Below, one piece after another: positions 16,439 through 25,307 of a stretch of DNA of 64,000 nt. Position 1 is the first letter of the stretch; every line of letters begins with the position of its first letter. The DNA lies in the NCBI RefSeq assembly GCF_000427825.1, contig NZ_ATYT01000003.1:636157-700156 (forward strand), in the 5' to 3' direction. This DNA is from Thermocrispum municipale DSM 44069. Its GTDB lineage: Bacteria > Actinomycetota > Actinomycetes > Mycobacteriales > Pseudonocardiaceae. The position numbers and the translations under genes were made by a program. Below the pieces are notes generated by a model. That model searched no databases and was not told the DNA's origin. It was given only the letters and a program-made list of their open reading frames with translations.

Positions 16439-17776
16439 ATGCTTGGCATCTGGGCGCTGGTCGCCTACATCGCGATCATCATCGCGTGGAACGGCGTGTT
16501 CAAGCGCAATATCGGGGAAGCCATGATCCTCGGCTTCGTAGCAGTTGCTGCGTTCGGCGGCAGCTCGTTCCTCGACATCTTGTGGGCCGGGCTCAAGGGC
16601 GCAGCCACCGAGGAAATCGTCTTCGCCGCGTTGACTTTCGTGTTCATGGGATTCGTCCTCGGTAAGACCGGAGTTGTCGATCAGCTCATCGCGATGCTGA
16701 ATTCCCTGTTGGGTCGACGTCGCGGCGGCGCGGCATATGTGTCGACCGTGGCCTCCGGCCTGTTCGGCGCGGTATCCGGATCGGGATCAGGAAACGCTGC
16801 TGCCGTGGGCTCGGTGACGATCCCGTGGATGGAGAAGTCGAACTTCAGCCCGAAGCTTTCCGCCACCATCGTCGCGGGCAACGCCGGCCTCGGCATCGCC
16901 ATCCCGCCCAGCTCTTCGCTGTTCATCCTCACCGGATCCGCTGCTGTCGCGAGCTACGTGACAGCAGATCAGCTCTTCGTCGCGTTGTTCCTGGGCGGCG
17001 CTTGGACGCTGCTGTACCGCTTGATCCTCGTGTACTACTTCGTGCGCCGCCACAAGATCGGCGCAGTCGATCCGACGCTGATCGAACCCTTCAAGCGAAC
17101 GTTCGCCGCGGGCTGGTCCAGCCTGCTGGTGTTCATCGGCATCATCGTGCCCGTGTTGCTGACGTCCGGACCCACCGGCGATGCACTTGTCTCGTGGATC
17201 GGAGAAGATCCGGCGGACGAGATCTCGATCATCACCTGGATCCCGGTGCTCGTCACGATCATCGGGCTCATCCTCGGGCGGAAAGCCTTGCCTCGGCGGG
17301 CATCCGGTTGGTGGCAACTCCTCGGAGAGGTCGGGCCGCGCTACGCCGTCATCGGCGCGACACTGTTCTTCGCTTTCGCCGCCGCCGAATCGCTCGGTGA
17401 GCTCGGGCTCGCCGAGCAGCTCGCTTCGCTACTGGGCGAGCTCGACTTGCCGCCGTTCCTGGTGGCTCTCGTGATCGGCTTGATCGTGGTCGGTGTCGCT
17501 GCGCCCCTGACTGCAACCGCGACCGTCGCGGCTGTGGGCCCGGTCGCGTTCACCACATTGCTGGCCGCGGGTGTGTCACCGATCCCTGCCGCCGTCGCGA
17601 TCCTCGTCTTCGCCTCGACCGAGGGTGCGTCCCCGCCCGGTGCCGCACCAATCTACATCGCCAGCGGCATCGCACGCGTCAACCCGGCACGAACGTTCGT
17701 TCCGCTGGTTGTCTGGTACGTCCTGCCGATCCTCGTCATCGGCTCGCTGATCGCGGTCGGCGTGCTGCCGGTCTGA
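16439..17776 (+). CDS. TRAP transporter large permease (DctM-like)
   Basis: A 445-residue membrane protein with about twelve hydrophobic segments. The DctM hallmarks are present: FGAVSGSGSGNAAAVGSVTIPWME near residue 110, then GNAGLGIAIPPSSSLFILTG, and in the second half STEGASPPGAAPIYIASGIARVNP. TRAP permeases import dicarboxylates and similar acids with Na+ and normally need a DctP binding protein. None is encoded here, and the only partner is the tiny gene downstream. It probably imports the substrate of the CoA-transferase/lyase pair. Confidence 0.87.
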   Translation: MLGIWALVAYIAIIIAWNGVFKRNIGEAMILGFVAVAAFGGSSFLDILWAGLKGAATEEIVFAALTFVFMGFVLGKTGVVDQLIAMLNSLLGRRRGGAAYVSTVASGLFGAVSGSGSGNAAAVGSVTIPWMEKSNFSPKLSATIVAGNAGLGIAIPPSSSLFILTGSAAVASYVTADQLFVALFLGGAWTLLYRLILVYYFVRRHKIGAVDPTLIEPFKRTFAAGWSSLLVFIGIIVPVLLTSGPTGDALVSWIGEDPADEISIITWIPVLVTIIGLILGRKALPRRASGWWQLLGEVGPRYAVIGATLFFAFAAAESLGELGLAEQLASLLGELDLPPFLVALVIGLIVVGVAAPLTATATVAAVGPVAFTTLLAAGVSPIPAAVAILVFASTEGASPPGAAPIYIASGIARVNPARTFVPLVVWYVLPILVIGSLIAVGVLPV

Positions 17777-17793
17777 TGCCAAAGGAGACTTGG

Positions 17794-18021
17794 ATGATCA
17801 CACGAACGTTGGACATCACTTTCCGCGTCAGCTTGGCCTTGTTCCTCATCGGTGGCGTGGTTGTGGTCGTGACACAGGCGATCGGGCTCGTCGTCCGAAA
17901 CGGGCCGCTCGTCGAATCAGTTGTCGAATGGGCTGGTACCCCGACCTATGTCCTGGCCGGGATCGCCGGTCTGCTCGGCTTCGTCCTGTCCTATGTGAAG
18001 GGCTGGGACACCAGCGACTGA
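17794..18021 (+). CDS. Small two-helix membrane protein, putative TRAP partner
   Basis: A 75-residue protein with two membrane helices (about 8-32 and 45-68). It starts at ATG 17794, preceded by AAAGGAG; an ATG at 17776 overlapping the permease stop has no ribosome site of its own. DctQ small subunits are usually about 160 residues with four helices, so this would be a half-size version if it is one. Direct linkage to the DctM-like gene and the terminator just downstream make it the last gene of the operon. Confidence 0.7.
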   Translation: MITRTLDITFRVSLALFLIGGVVVVVTQAIGLVVRNGPLVESVVEWAGTPTYVLAGIAGLLGFVLSYVKGWDTSD

Positions 18022-18042
18022 GACCCGGGTAGTTTCCACGAC

Positions 18043-18069
18043 ACCGACGCCGAGCGGCTCGGCGTCGGT
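18043..18069 (+). terminator. Intrinsic-type terminator hairpin
   Basis: ACCGACGCCGAG pairs perfectly with CTCGGCGTCGGT (12 bp) around a CGG loop, 22 bp after the end of the TRAP operon. There is no T-run, as is common in actinobacteria. It would separate this operon from the convergent DUF5313 gene. Confidence 0.75.
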
Positions 18070-18329
18070 CGTCACGAGCCGGCGGAACGTGGGTGAGCCA
18101 CACGTGGTACCGATCGCTAGGGATACCGCGGGTGTCCTGGACGATGCCGCCAGCGGCTCGGGGTGAACATCCAGTTGAGGTGCCAGGCAGCGTCTCGAGA
18201 GTCATCGAGGCGGCCGAAGACCCACGCTGTCCGACGTCGCCTGAGGGAATCGATCACGGCGCGGAGGCCTAGGCTTCGCTTGCACTCCAGCTGTACGCGG
18301 CACGCCGCGTACAGCACAGACGACGTGGG

Positions 18330-18725
18330 TCACTCGCGGCGATAGATCGCGGCGTACTCGGCCCGGGCCCGAGCGATCGACTCGCGGTTGGCCTCGGCCC
18401 GGGCGGCGCGGAAGGTGCCAGGCGGAAAGCCGTGCTTGGTCAGGCGGTGCTCCGCGCTCTCGGTGCTGTAGGCGCCGGAGTAGAAGTAGCTCACGATCAA
18501 CGCGAGCAAGCTCATCCCGACATGCATCAGCGGTTCGGCAGGCAACAGCCACCACACCGCAGCGAGTGGCCAGATGACAACACTCGCCCGCACGAAGTGG
18601 CGCAGCAGCCAGCGGCGCCCGGTCACGTCCTGCAGCACCCACTCGCGGTACCGGTCCGGCAGTCGTCCACCCGCGGCGTACCACAGCCAGCGCAGCGGGC
18701 CGGGTCGCCTCAATTCGCTCTTCAT
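18330..18725 (-). CDS. DUF5313 family membrane protein
   Basis: A 131-residue protein with the family pattern LRRPGPLRWLWYAAGGRLPDRYREWVLQDVT followed by two hydrophobic segments (about 50-85), then a basic cytoplasmic tail ending AIYRRE. The start is taken at ATG 18725 because the conserved region begins there; the frame extends 17 codons further upstream. The function of the family is unknown. It stands alone between a terminator and the AraC gene. Confidence 0.75.
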   Translation of the reverse strand: MKSELRRPGPLRWLWYAAGGRLPDRYREWVLQDVTGRRWLLRHFVRASVVIWPLAAVWWLLPAEPLMHVGMSLLALIVSYFYSGAYSTESAEHRLTKHGFPPGTFRAARAEANRESIARARAEYAAIYRRE

Positions 18726-19045
18726 CAAGTCCGACCATACGCACGCCTCGGCCTGGGAGGGTGTTAGAACGATCACGACGAGGCGGGCCGAACTCGCAGG
18801 TCGCTGCGGCCGCGGAAACGTCCATAGCCAGCGGCGCCGGAAGGAACCCGTGCGTTGTACGCCCGCCGTGCGGTCCGGTGCCGGCGGACATCGGCGTGAT
18901 CGAACTGGACCAGCCGCGGAGCGGTCTGCTTCTGATCAACCAGTGGCGGGAGTGAGCCGCGAACTCCACGGCTCGGTCGCCGATACTCCCGCGGCAAATC
19001 ACCGGATTCACCCCGAAAGGCGCGCTGAAGTGCGACGATTAGTCG
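18726..19045. other. Intergenic region, no recognisable gene
   Basis: These 320 bp separate the DUF5313 gene from the AraC gene, which are divergent, so both promoters should lie here. Short open frames exist but none is similar to a known family or has a ribosome site. No clear operator was found. Confidence 0.4.
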
Positions 19046-19876
19046 ATGGAGTACGTGGAACGTTCTCCCGTACCGGCTCTGGCGGGCGTCGTGCGGACTG
19101 TCTGGATCCACCGCACCGGCACAGATCCGTACGTGCAACGGCACCTGCCGACCGGCGGAGTCGAGATCCACTGCCCCATCGGCGGGCGGCCACAGCTGAT
19201 CGGCCCGCTCACCGGCCCGAAGGTCGACGTCATCCCACCACGCACGACCATCGTGGGCGTCCGATTTCAACCGGGAACCCCGCCCCCACTGCCGGCCGTC
19301 CCCGGCGAGCTGCTCGACCAGCAGGTAGATCTCTCGGACCTGTGGGGACGGCTGGTCGACCGCCTCGTGGCGGCGATGGCCGAGACGGGCTCGCCCGAGC
19401 GAGCACTGACGTACCTGCAAGCCCACCTGCTCGCCGAGTATCGCCACGCAGGCGGCCCGGACCCGCTGATGCGCGAACTCGTGAGCGCGCTGATGCCGTG
19501 GCATCCGGTCAGCATCGACGCGATCGCCTCGCACCTGTCACTGTCGATCAGTCAGCTGCGTCGGCGCTGCGTACACGAAGCCGGGGTGAGCCCGAAGGTG
19601 CTGCAGCGGACGTTGCGGTTCCAGGGTTTCCTCGCGCTCGCCCAGGCCGGTGCTGCCGCCACGGGCCGGCGTGGCACGGACGGAGTCGCCGGGCTCGCGA
19701 TCGACGTCGGGTACGCCGACCAGGCGCATCTGACCCGCGAGTGCGTCCGGCTCACCGGATGCACACCGCGTCAACTCCTCGGCGGTGACATCGACCGGTG
19801 CGCATGCGGACACGACCACGCCGCCTCCTACCGGCCGTTCCTCGCGACCCGCCTGCGGCCGCCGTTGCGGGGGTAG
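19046..19876 (+). CDS. AraC family transcriptional regulator
   Basis: A 276-residue regulator. The N-terminal half (about 1-150) resembles the DUF6597-type sensor of many actinobacterial AraC proteins (HLPTGGVEIHCPIGG). The C-terminal HTH pair covers about 150-250: DAIASHLSLSISQLRRRCVHEAGVSPKVLQRTLRF, then a second helix set ending AHLTRECVRLTGCTPRQLL. It lies 53 bp upstream of the FAD oxidoreductase on the same strand and is likely the activator of the three oxidoreductase genes that follow. Confidence 0.9.
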   Translation: MEYVERSPVPALAGVVRTVWIHRTGTDPYVQRHLPTGGVEIHCPIGGRPQLIGPLTGPKVDVIPPRTTIVGVRFQPGTPPPLPAVPGELLDQQVDLSDLWGRLVDRLVAAMAETGSPERALTYLQAHLLAEYRHAGGPDPLMRELVSALMPWHPVSIDAIASHLSLSISQLRRRCVHEAGVSPKVLQRTLRFQGFLALAQAGAAATGRRGTDGVAGLAIDVGYADQAHLTRECVRLTGCTPRQLLGGDIDRCACGHDHAASYRPFLATRLRPPLRG

Positions 19877-19929
19877 ACCTGCGCGATTCGTTCAAGAATC
19901 GCCTTCTCGCCACGCCTAGCGTCGAGGGC

Positions 19930-21237
19930 ATGACAGACCTTGCCCGGCTCGACGGCACCGTCTTCGCCCCGGGATCGCCGGGATACGAAGCGAACCGCCG
20001 CCCAGCCAACGTCGCGTATCACGACGTGAGGCCCCGACTGGTGGTGTCGTGCCGCTCAACCTCGGACGTCGTCGCCGTTGTGTCGTACGCGGCGACCGCC
20101 GGGGAACGACTCGCGGTGCGTGGGGGTGGGCATTGCTTCGCCGGACGTTCGTCTACCGACGGAATCGTGCTCGACCTCTCCGAGCTGAACGACGTCACCG
20201 TGGCCGCCGACGGCGTCGCGACGATCGGCGCCGGCGCCCGCCTGGGACAGGTCTACCCCGCGCTGCACGCGCACGGCCGGACATTGCCGGCCGGGTGCGG
20301 ACCGACCGTCGGCATCACCGGCCTCACGCTCGGCGGCGGCATCGGCCTGCTCGGACGACAGTACGGATTGACCTGCGATCGCCTGGTCGGAGCACAGGTC
20401 GTACTGGCCGACGGCAGCGTGGTGAACTGCGACGATGCGCACGAGCCGAAGCTGTTCTGGGCGCTCCGTGGTGCGGGCGGCGGACAGTTCGGAGTCGTCA
20501 CCGCGCTGCAGTTCGCCACCGTCCCGGAGCCGCTGACCACACGCGTGGAGGCGTGGTGGTCCGACGTCGCCGTCGAACGGGTCATGGCCGCATGGCAAGC
20601 GTGGGCACCGGACGCCCCGGACCAACTCACCGTCAACCTCGCGGTCATCGCCGAGCCGGGCGAGCCGGTCGCGGTCACGGCATTCGGAGCGGCCACGTTG
20701 CCCGAGGCCGACACCCACGGGTTGCTGCGCGAGTTCACGCAGCTCGCCGGACTGCCACCGGTGACGGAGCTGATCCCGGACATGCCCGTGCATCGGTTGA
20801 AGGCGTCCTTCTCCGACTCGGGCGAGCCGGGCCGAGCCGTGCGGATCAGATCGGAGTTCTTCACTCGCCCGATGCCGGACGACACTCTCGCATCGCTCAC
20901 CTCTGACCTCACTGCCGGGCCGATCCACACCACCCGCCAGCTGTCGTTCACCGCCATGGGCGGGGCATACGACCGCGTGCCGGTCGGCGCCACCGCGTTC
21001 GCCCACCGCGGCCAGCGTTTCCTGCTCGAGCACACCGCAGCCGCGGGAGACCCGTGGGTGGACCGTTCGTGGCACGCCGCGCACGGCGACGCCTCCGGTC
21101 GGGTGTACCCGAACTTCCCGGATCTCGAGCTCGACGACTGGCCCGCGGCCTATCACGCCGAGAACCACGCTCGGCTGGTCGAGGTCAAGAACGCCTACGA
21201 CCCGCACCGGTTCTTCCGCTTCCCGCAATCCCTCTGA
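19930..21237 (+). CDS. FAD-linked oxidoreductase, PCMH/BBE (berberine-bridge-like) family
   Basis: A 435-residue flavoprotein. The FAD domain has the VRGGGHCFAGRSSTDGIVLDLSELN region, with the His position often used for covalent FAD, and TLPAGCGPTVGITGLTLGGGIG. GAGGGQFGVVT follows. The C-terminal BBE motif is YDPHRFFRFPQSL. Enzymes of this family oxidise sugars, alkaloids and antibiotics. The ATG at 19930 follows GTCGAGGG. It begins a run of three small oxidoreductases with gaps of about 20 bp. Confidence 0.9.
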   Translation: MTDLARLDGTVFAPGSPGYEANRRPANVAYHDVRPRLVVSCRSTSDVVAVVSYAATAGERLAVRGGGHCFAGRSSTDGIVLDLSELNDVTVAADGVATIGAGARLGQVYPALHAHGRTLPAGCGPTVGITGLTLGGGIGLLGRQYGLTCDRLVGAQVVLADGSVVNCDDAHEPKLFWALRGAGGGQFGVVTALQFATVPEPLTTRVEAWWSDVAVERVMAAWQAWAPDAPDQLTVNLAVIAEPGEPVAVTAFGAATLPEADTHGLLREFTQLAGLPPVTELIPDMPVHRLKASFSDSGEPGRAVRIRSEFFTRPMPDDTLASLTSDLTAGPIHTTRQLSFTAMGGAYDRVPVGATAFAHRGQRFLLEHTAAAGDPWVDRSWHAAHGDASGRVYPNFPDLELDDWPAAYHAENHARLVEVKNAYDPHRFFRFPQSL

Positions 21238-21260
21238 ACCCGGCGAGCAAGGAGCACACG

Positions 21261-21854
21261 ATGGGCAAGGTCTACAGCGCACATTCGGTCTCGGTCGACG
21301 GATACATCACCGGCCGCGGGCCGGCGCCCGGACGCGGACTCGGCGACGGCACCGTGCTGTTCGACTGGTACTTCGACGGCGACACGCCGAGTCGGGTGTT
21401 CGACGGGTTCCGGCTGAGCGAATCCAGTGCGAAGTTCTTCGACGCGCTGGCCGGGCGGGACGGCGCCATTGTCGCCGGTCGCAACACCTACGAGGACTCC
21501 GACCGCTTCGGCGGCGGGAGCCCGCACCCCGACGCTCCGCTGTTCGTGGTCAGCCACCGGCCCGCGCCGGAGATCACCGAGCGGCAGACCCTGGTCACCA
21601 CCGGCATCGAGGACGCCATCGCCGCCGCCCGCAAGGTCGCAGGCGACAAGGACGTCGGCTTGATGGGCGGCGGTGTGCTGACCGCCGCGCTGAGAGCCGG
21701 ACTGGTCGACGAGGTCGTGCTGCACCAGGTGCCCGTCCTGCTGGGCGGCGGCCGCTCGTTCTTCCAGGAACTGCCTGAACACATACACCTGCGGCTACTG
21801 GAGGTCGTGCCCGCACCTGGCGTCACACACCTGCACTACGAAGTCGTCCGCTGA
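21261..21854 (+). CDS. Dihydrofolate reductase-like (RibD C-terminal domain) protein
   Basis: A 197-residue single-domain protein of the RibD_C/DHFR-like family. It begins VYSAHSVSVDGYITG, contains GAIVAGRNTYEDSDRFGG and the NADPH-side GLMGGGVLTAALRAGLVDEVVLHQVPVLLGGG. It starts at ATG 21261 after GCAAGGAGC. The family includes many uncharacterised NADPH reductases used by actinobacteria for small-molecule reduction; it is unlikely to be the folate enzyme. Confidence 0.9.
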   Translation: MGKVYSAHSVSVDGYITGRGPAPGRGLGDGTVLFDWYFDGDTPSRVFDGFRLSESSAKFFDALAGRDGAIVAGRNTYEDSDRFGGGSPHPDAPLFVVSHRPAPEITERQTLVTTGIEDAIAAARKVAGDKDVGLMGGGVLTAALRAGLVDEVVLHQVPVLLGGGRSFFQELPEHIHLRLLEVVPAPGVTHLHYEVVR

Positions 21855-21873
21855 ACCCGCCGAAGGAGCAACC

Positions 21874-22257
21874 ATGCTTGACCCCGCTGTCCGCCGCGTC
21901 CTCGACGGCACCCCGATCGCGCACCTTGCGAGCGTCTCACCCGACGGGGCGCCGCACGTGGTTCCCGTCTGGATCGGCACGCGCGGCGACCACGCCGTCG
22001 TGCTGACCGGGCCCGGCTCGCGCAAGGCACGCAATCTCCGTCGCGACCCACGTGTGGCGCTGTCCATCGCGCCCGCCGACAACCCGTTCGAACCGGTCGT
22101 CATCCGCGGCAAGGTCGTCGAGTGGCTCGACGGGGACGCGGGATGGGAGGTCGTCGACCAGTTGTCGGACAAGTACGTCGGTGCTGCCTACCCTCGTGAC
22201 GACGAGCGGGTCGTGGCCGTCATCGAGGTCGTTCGGCAGACCGTCGGCGTCGGGTGA
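21874..22257 (+). CDS. PPOX-class F420/FMN-dependent oxidoreductase
   Basis: A 127-residue split-barrel protein of the pyridoxamine-phosphate-oxidase-like superfamily. Typical segments are IAHLASVSPDGAPHVVPVWI, then SRKARNLRRDPRVALSIAP and VIRGKVVEW. The length and RKxRNLRRDPRV pattern suit the actinobacterial F420-dependent group. It starts after GAAGGAGCAACC and is the last gene of the run before the terminator. Confidence 0.88.
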   Translation: MLDPAVRRVLDGTPIAHLASVSPDGAPHVVPVWIGTRGDHAVVLTGPGSRKARNLRRDPRVALSIAPADNPFEPVVIRGKVVEWLDGDAGWEVVDQLSDKYVGAAYPRDDERVVAVIEVVRQTVGVG

Positions 22258-22339
22258 GCTCACGCTCTCGCGCCAGCATCACCTGTCTGCGGGGGTCAGC
22301 GTCACCGCTGCACACACCTCCGGTCGCGGCACAGATCAA

Positions 22340-22373
22340 CAAGGCCCGTCGAGCACTCTCTCGACGGGCCTTG
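22340..22373. terminator. Bidirectional terminator hairpin
   Basis: CAAGGCCCGTCGAG pairs perfectly with CTCGACGGGCCTTG (14 bp) around a 6-nt loop. It lies between the convergent PPOX gene and imine-reductase-like gene. Confidence 0.85.
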
Positions 22374-22395
22374 TCACCTGTCTGGCTGTCGGCCG

Positions 22396-23292
22396 CTATC
22401 CCTTCCGCGGGCCCCGGTAGTACTTGATCATGCTCGCGTAGCTCTCGCCGGCGAGGCCGTCGGCGATCGCTTGCCGGGTGAGCTCGGCAAGATGACGGGG
22501 TAGCGCCGCGTTCACCTCGTGGTCCTCGCTGGTGCGGGTCACGTGCTCCAGTGCCGTCAGATTCATTTCCGTGGTGTCGATCGTGCCCGCGAACTCGCCC
22601 GCATCGATCTTCGGCGCTTGGTCGTCGAGGATCGGCACGACCACCGAGTTGAGAAACCATCCCGTGGCCATCGACTCGAACTCCGTGGCGGAGACTCCGG
22701 CCGTCCCGACGAGTGCCGCTGCGTGGTAGAAGCCGTTGACCGTCGCGTACATGAAGCCCAGCAGTGCTGTGTTGTACAGCACCGCCAGCCCGGGGTCGGT
22801 CCCCACGTGCGACGACGCGCCGCCCAACACGTCCAGGGTCGATCTGTGCGTGTCGAACACGGCGCGATCGCCGCTGTAGAGAATCACGGCGTCCGGCTGC
22901 CCGACGGCGGGCACCGGCACCATGATCGCGCCGTCGAGGTAGTCGACGCCGTGTTCCTCGGCTCAGGCCGCGGCCTGACGGGCCTGTTCCGGAGTACCCG
23001 AGCTCAAGTTGACCAGCAGTCGCCCGCGGAGGGCGTCCACGCTCGAACCGAGAACGTCGTACATGGCGTCGTAGTCCGCGACGCAGGAGATGACGATCTT
23101 GCTGGCGGTCACGGCGTCATCGACTGTGTCGGCGCGAGACGCGCCTTCTGCGACGAGCGCGTCAGCCTTGGCGGCCGTGCGGTTCCACACCGTCGTGGCG
23201 TGGTCGTGCCGCAGGAACGCCCGAGCCAACGCCGAGCCCATCGGACCGAGCCCGAGGACCGTCACCGATAGTTGATCATCCATGTGCGCCAT
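22396..23292 (-). pseudogene. Imine-reductase-like NADPH dehydrogenase broken by one in-frame stop
   Basis: The two halves together give a normal-length (298-codon) protein of the 6-phosphogluconate-dehydrogenase-like/imine reductase group. The N-terminus has TVLGLGPMGSALARAFL and TVWNRTAAKA; the C-terminal half has GFMYATVNGFYHAAALVG and the late MIKYYRGP. Codon 110 is TGA (22963-22965), between QAAA and AEEHGVDYLDGAIM; relatives often have Trp there (TGG), so a single TGG to TGA change explains the break. No frame change is needed. Possible explanations are recent inactivation, a base-call error or readthrough. The start is taken at ATG 23292, just after the hydrolase gene. Confidence 0.82.
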
Positions 23293-23302
23293 TGTGGTGC
23301 CG

Positions 23303-24091
23303 TCACCGCGCGATCGCTTGTGCGATGTATTTCGCCAGGACTTCCGGTGCCTGAGCGTGCGCGAGGTGGCCCTGCCCCGGCATGCGAACCACGTCGGCTT
23401 GTGGCAGGGCATTCCGGATGACCTCGAACGCCGTGCCGTACGGCGGCGCGCCCTCGTTGAGTTCGCCCAGCAGGAGTGTGACCGGAACGTCGATCTCGGG
23501 GTACCGGTCCCACGCCGGAGTGTGTGCGTTCAGCGCGACCAGCTCGTCCGCAAGGGGGTGGGCGAGCGGACGTAGCACGGGCCAGACGGGGTTCGCGCGT
23601 AGCTCGGCGACGTACTCGGCGGAGAACCCCGACACGGTGCGGTTGACGATCTCGACGGCCCGGTCGAGATCCCCGTCGTGGTGCGCGTTCCGCAGGTCGT
23701 CGAGCGCCTCGATGCCGAACGGGCTCGACACCGGTTCGTAGGCGACGACCGAGCGCAATCTTTGACGGTCGACAGCGACCTCGAGGGCGATCAGGCCGCC
23801 GTAGCTCCAGCCGAACAAGTCGACCGGCTCGCCGATGACGTCCAGCACGTGGTTCAGGTCGTCGATCTCGGTACGCAGCGAGTAGTCCGGCCCGAGCGGC
23901 CCGCTGGGCACTCTCCCCCGCCGGTTGAGCACGATGACCGGATTGGGCACCGGCAGCGCATCGACGACCGGCCGCCAGCTGCAGGCGTCGGCCATGACGC
24001 CGGGTACGACGACCAGCGGTACGCCGTCACCGTCGCTGCGCTCGGCGAACAGCACGGTGCCGTCGCGGTCGAATCGCAGGGTTCGCATCAT
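23303..24091 (-). CDS. Alpha/beta hydrolase
   Basis: A 262-residue alpha/beta hydrolase with VVVPGVMAD near residue 30, nucleophile elbow FGWSYGG (Ser96), an acid near LLLGELNEG and the catalytic His in MPGQGHLAH. The ATG at 24091 (with a second ATG directly after) follows GAAAGGAAG. It lies 11 bp upstream of the broken imine-reductase-like gene and 8 bp from the end of the membrane protein gene, so it probably belongs to the amidase/nitrilase transcription unit. Confidence 0.88.
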   Translation of the reverse strand: MMRTLRFDRDGTVLFAERSDGDGVPLVVVPGVMADACSWRPVVDALPVPNPVIVLNRRGRVPSGPLGPDYSLRTEIDDLNHVLDVIGEPVDLFGWSYGGLIALEVAVDRQRLRSVVAYEPVSSPFGIEALDDLRNAHHDGDLDRAVEIVNRTVSGFSAEYVAELRANPVWPVLRPLAHPLADELVALNAHTPAWDRYPEIDVPVTLLLGELNEGAPPYGTAFEVIRNALPQADVVRMPGQGHLAHAQAPEVLAKYIAQAIAR

Positions 24092-24098
24092 CTTCCTT

Positions 24099-25295
24099 TC
24101 AGGAGGTGAAACCGGGCAGCAAGCCCAGCAGCGGGATGGTGATGGCGGTGCAGACCGTCATCGAGAACACGTTGCCGGCGAACGGGTGGACGCCCGCGGG
24201 CAGACGCCGGGTGGCGAACGCCGCCAGTGGTGGGCCGGTGAGGGCGCCCAGGACCGCGCCGGCAACGATCGCGGGGATCGTCGGGCCGAACGTGAGCACG
24301 GCCGCCGGGGCGACGGAGACGACCGGAACGAAGGTCGGGTACCAGCCGTGCTGGGCCCATTGACGGCGGTAGACCAGCACCCCGACCGTCGCGGTGAGTA
24401 CCTGTGCGGCGAGCAGCGCGGGCAGCAGTGTGCTGCCGTAGACCGGAACTTGCGGGTTCAGCACGTACGCCAGGACCGTCCCCACGATCAGCCCGAGCGA
24501 GGCGATTTCGTTGCCGTGGAACGGCGCCTCGGTGAAGTCGGCGAGTACGCGCCGGACCACCCATGCGGGTCCTTGACGCGGGGGTTCGACGGGCGCTTCG
24601 GGTGCGGGCAGGGGTTGCGGCATCCAGGGCAGCAACCGGCACAGCGGGAAGGCCAGGAGCGCTGATATCCACATCGCGGTGACGTTGCCGACGACGGCGG
24701 GGAGCTCGAGCGGCGCGCACACGTAGTTGACCAGTAGCAGGGCGATCGGAACCGTCAGGCCTGCACCGAGGATCGCGCCGGTGACGGCCACACCCCACCC
24801 GCGGCCGTAGGTCAGTACGACAGCGGGCGGGACGGACACGAACGCCACGAACGTCGGCTGCCACACGCCGGACGTCTCCAGCGTCCAACCCCACAGGAAG
24901 TGCGACACGACCACGGCGAGCAGGGCCGACGCGGTCACCCACGGCCACAGGCCGGTGCCGCCGCTGATGGCGAACCCGGCCCATCGGCGGCCGCGTTTCC
25001 ACGCCACGTGAGCGATCCACCCACCCGCGAGCATCCCGAGCCCGCCGAGCGCGGTCTTGTAGAACTGCGCCTCGGTCGTGTCGCCGAGGCACCAGCGGAA
25101 AAATTGCCAGACGTTGTCGTACGCCTGTGCCTGCCACTCCTCGTAACCGGGCAGGACGTGCGGCAGCGACGCGGCAGCCCGGGCAAGGACGAGAGCGAGG
25201 CCCGCGGTGGCGGCGACCAGAGCGCCGCCGGCGAGCCAGCGCCCGAGCGAGCCCGCACTGCGCGTGTCGGTCGATTCGGCGAGTTCGGTGGCCAT
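24099..25295 (-). CDS. Polytopic membrane protein with an internal duplication, putative transporter
   Basis: A 398-residue protein with about nine or ten hydrophobic segments and no family I can name. Residues 147-224 and 320-394 are clearly related: both contain PTFVxxVSVxPAxVLTxG, a glycine-rich helix, then GNVxxM and a closing PLxxLLP. A proline-rich loop (about 226-243) links the halves. Internal repeats of this kind are usual in transporters and channels. It lies between a nitrilase-family gene (12 bp upstream) and an alpha/beta hydrolase, in a unit headed by an amidase and facing a LacI regulator, so uptake of an amide or nitrile substrate is a reasonable guess. Confidence 0.6.
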   Translation of the reverse strand: MATELAESTDTRSAGSLGRWLAGGALVAATAGLALVLARAAASLPHVLPGYEEWQAQAYDNVWQFFRWCLGDTTEAQFYKTALGGLGMLAGGWIAHVAWKRGRRWAGFAISGGTGLWPWVTASALLAVVVSHFLWGWTLETSGVWQPTFVAFVSVPPAVVLTYGRGWGVAVTGAILGAGLTVPIALLLVNYVCAPLELPAVVGNVTAMWISALLAFPLCRLLPWMPQPLPAPEAPVEPPRQGPAWVVRRVLADFTEAPFHGNEIASLGLIVGTVLAYVLNPQVPVYGSTLLPALLAAQVLTATVGVLVYRRQWAQHGWYPTFVPVVSVAPAAVLTFGPTIPAIVAGAVLGALTGPPLAAFATRRLPAGVHPFAGNVFSMTVCTAITIPLLGLLPGFTS

Positions 25296-25307
25296 GGGTG
25301 CCGCCCG

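Noticed and set aside
18117-18317. Small minus-strand frame beside the DUF5313 gene
   Set aside because: No ribosome site, no recognisable family and no codon bias.
18761-18955. Short plus-strand frame ending SGLLLINQWRE before the AraC gene
   Set aside because: The end looks slightly protein-like but is too short and has no start or family support.
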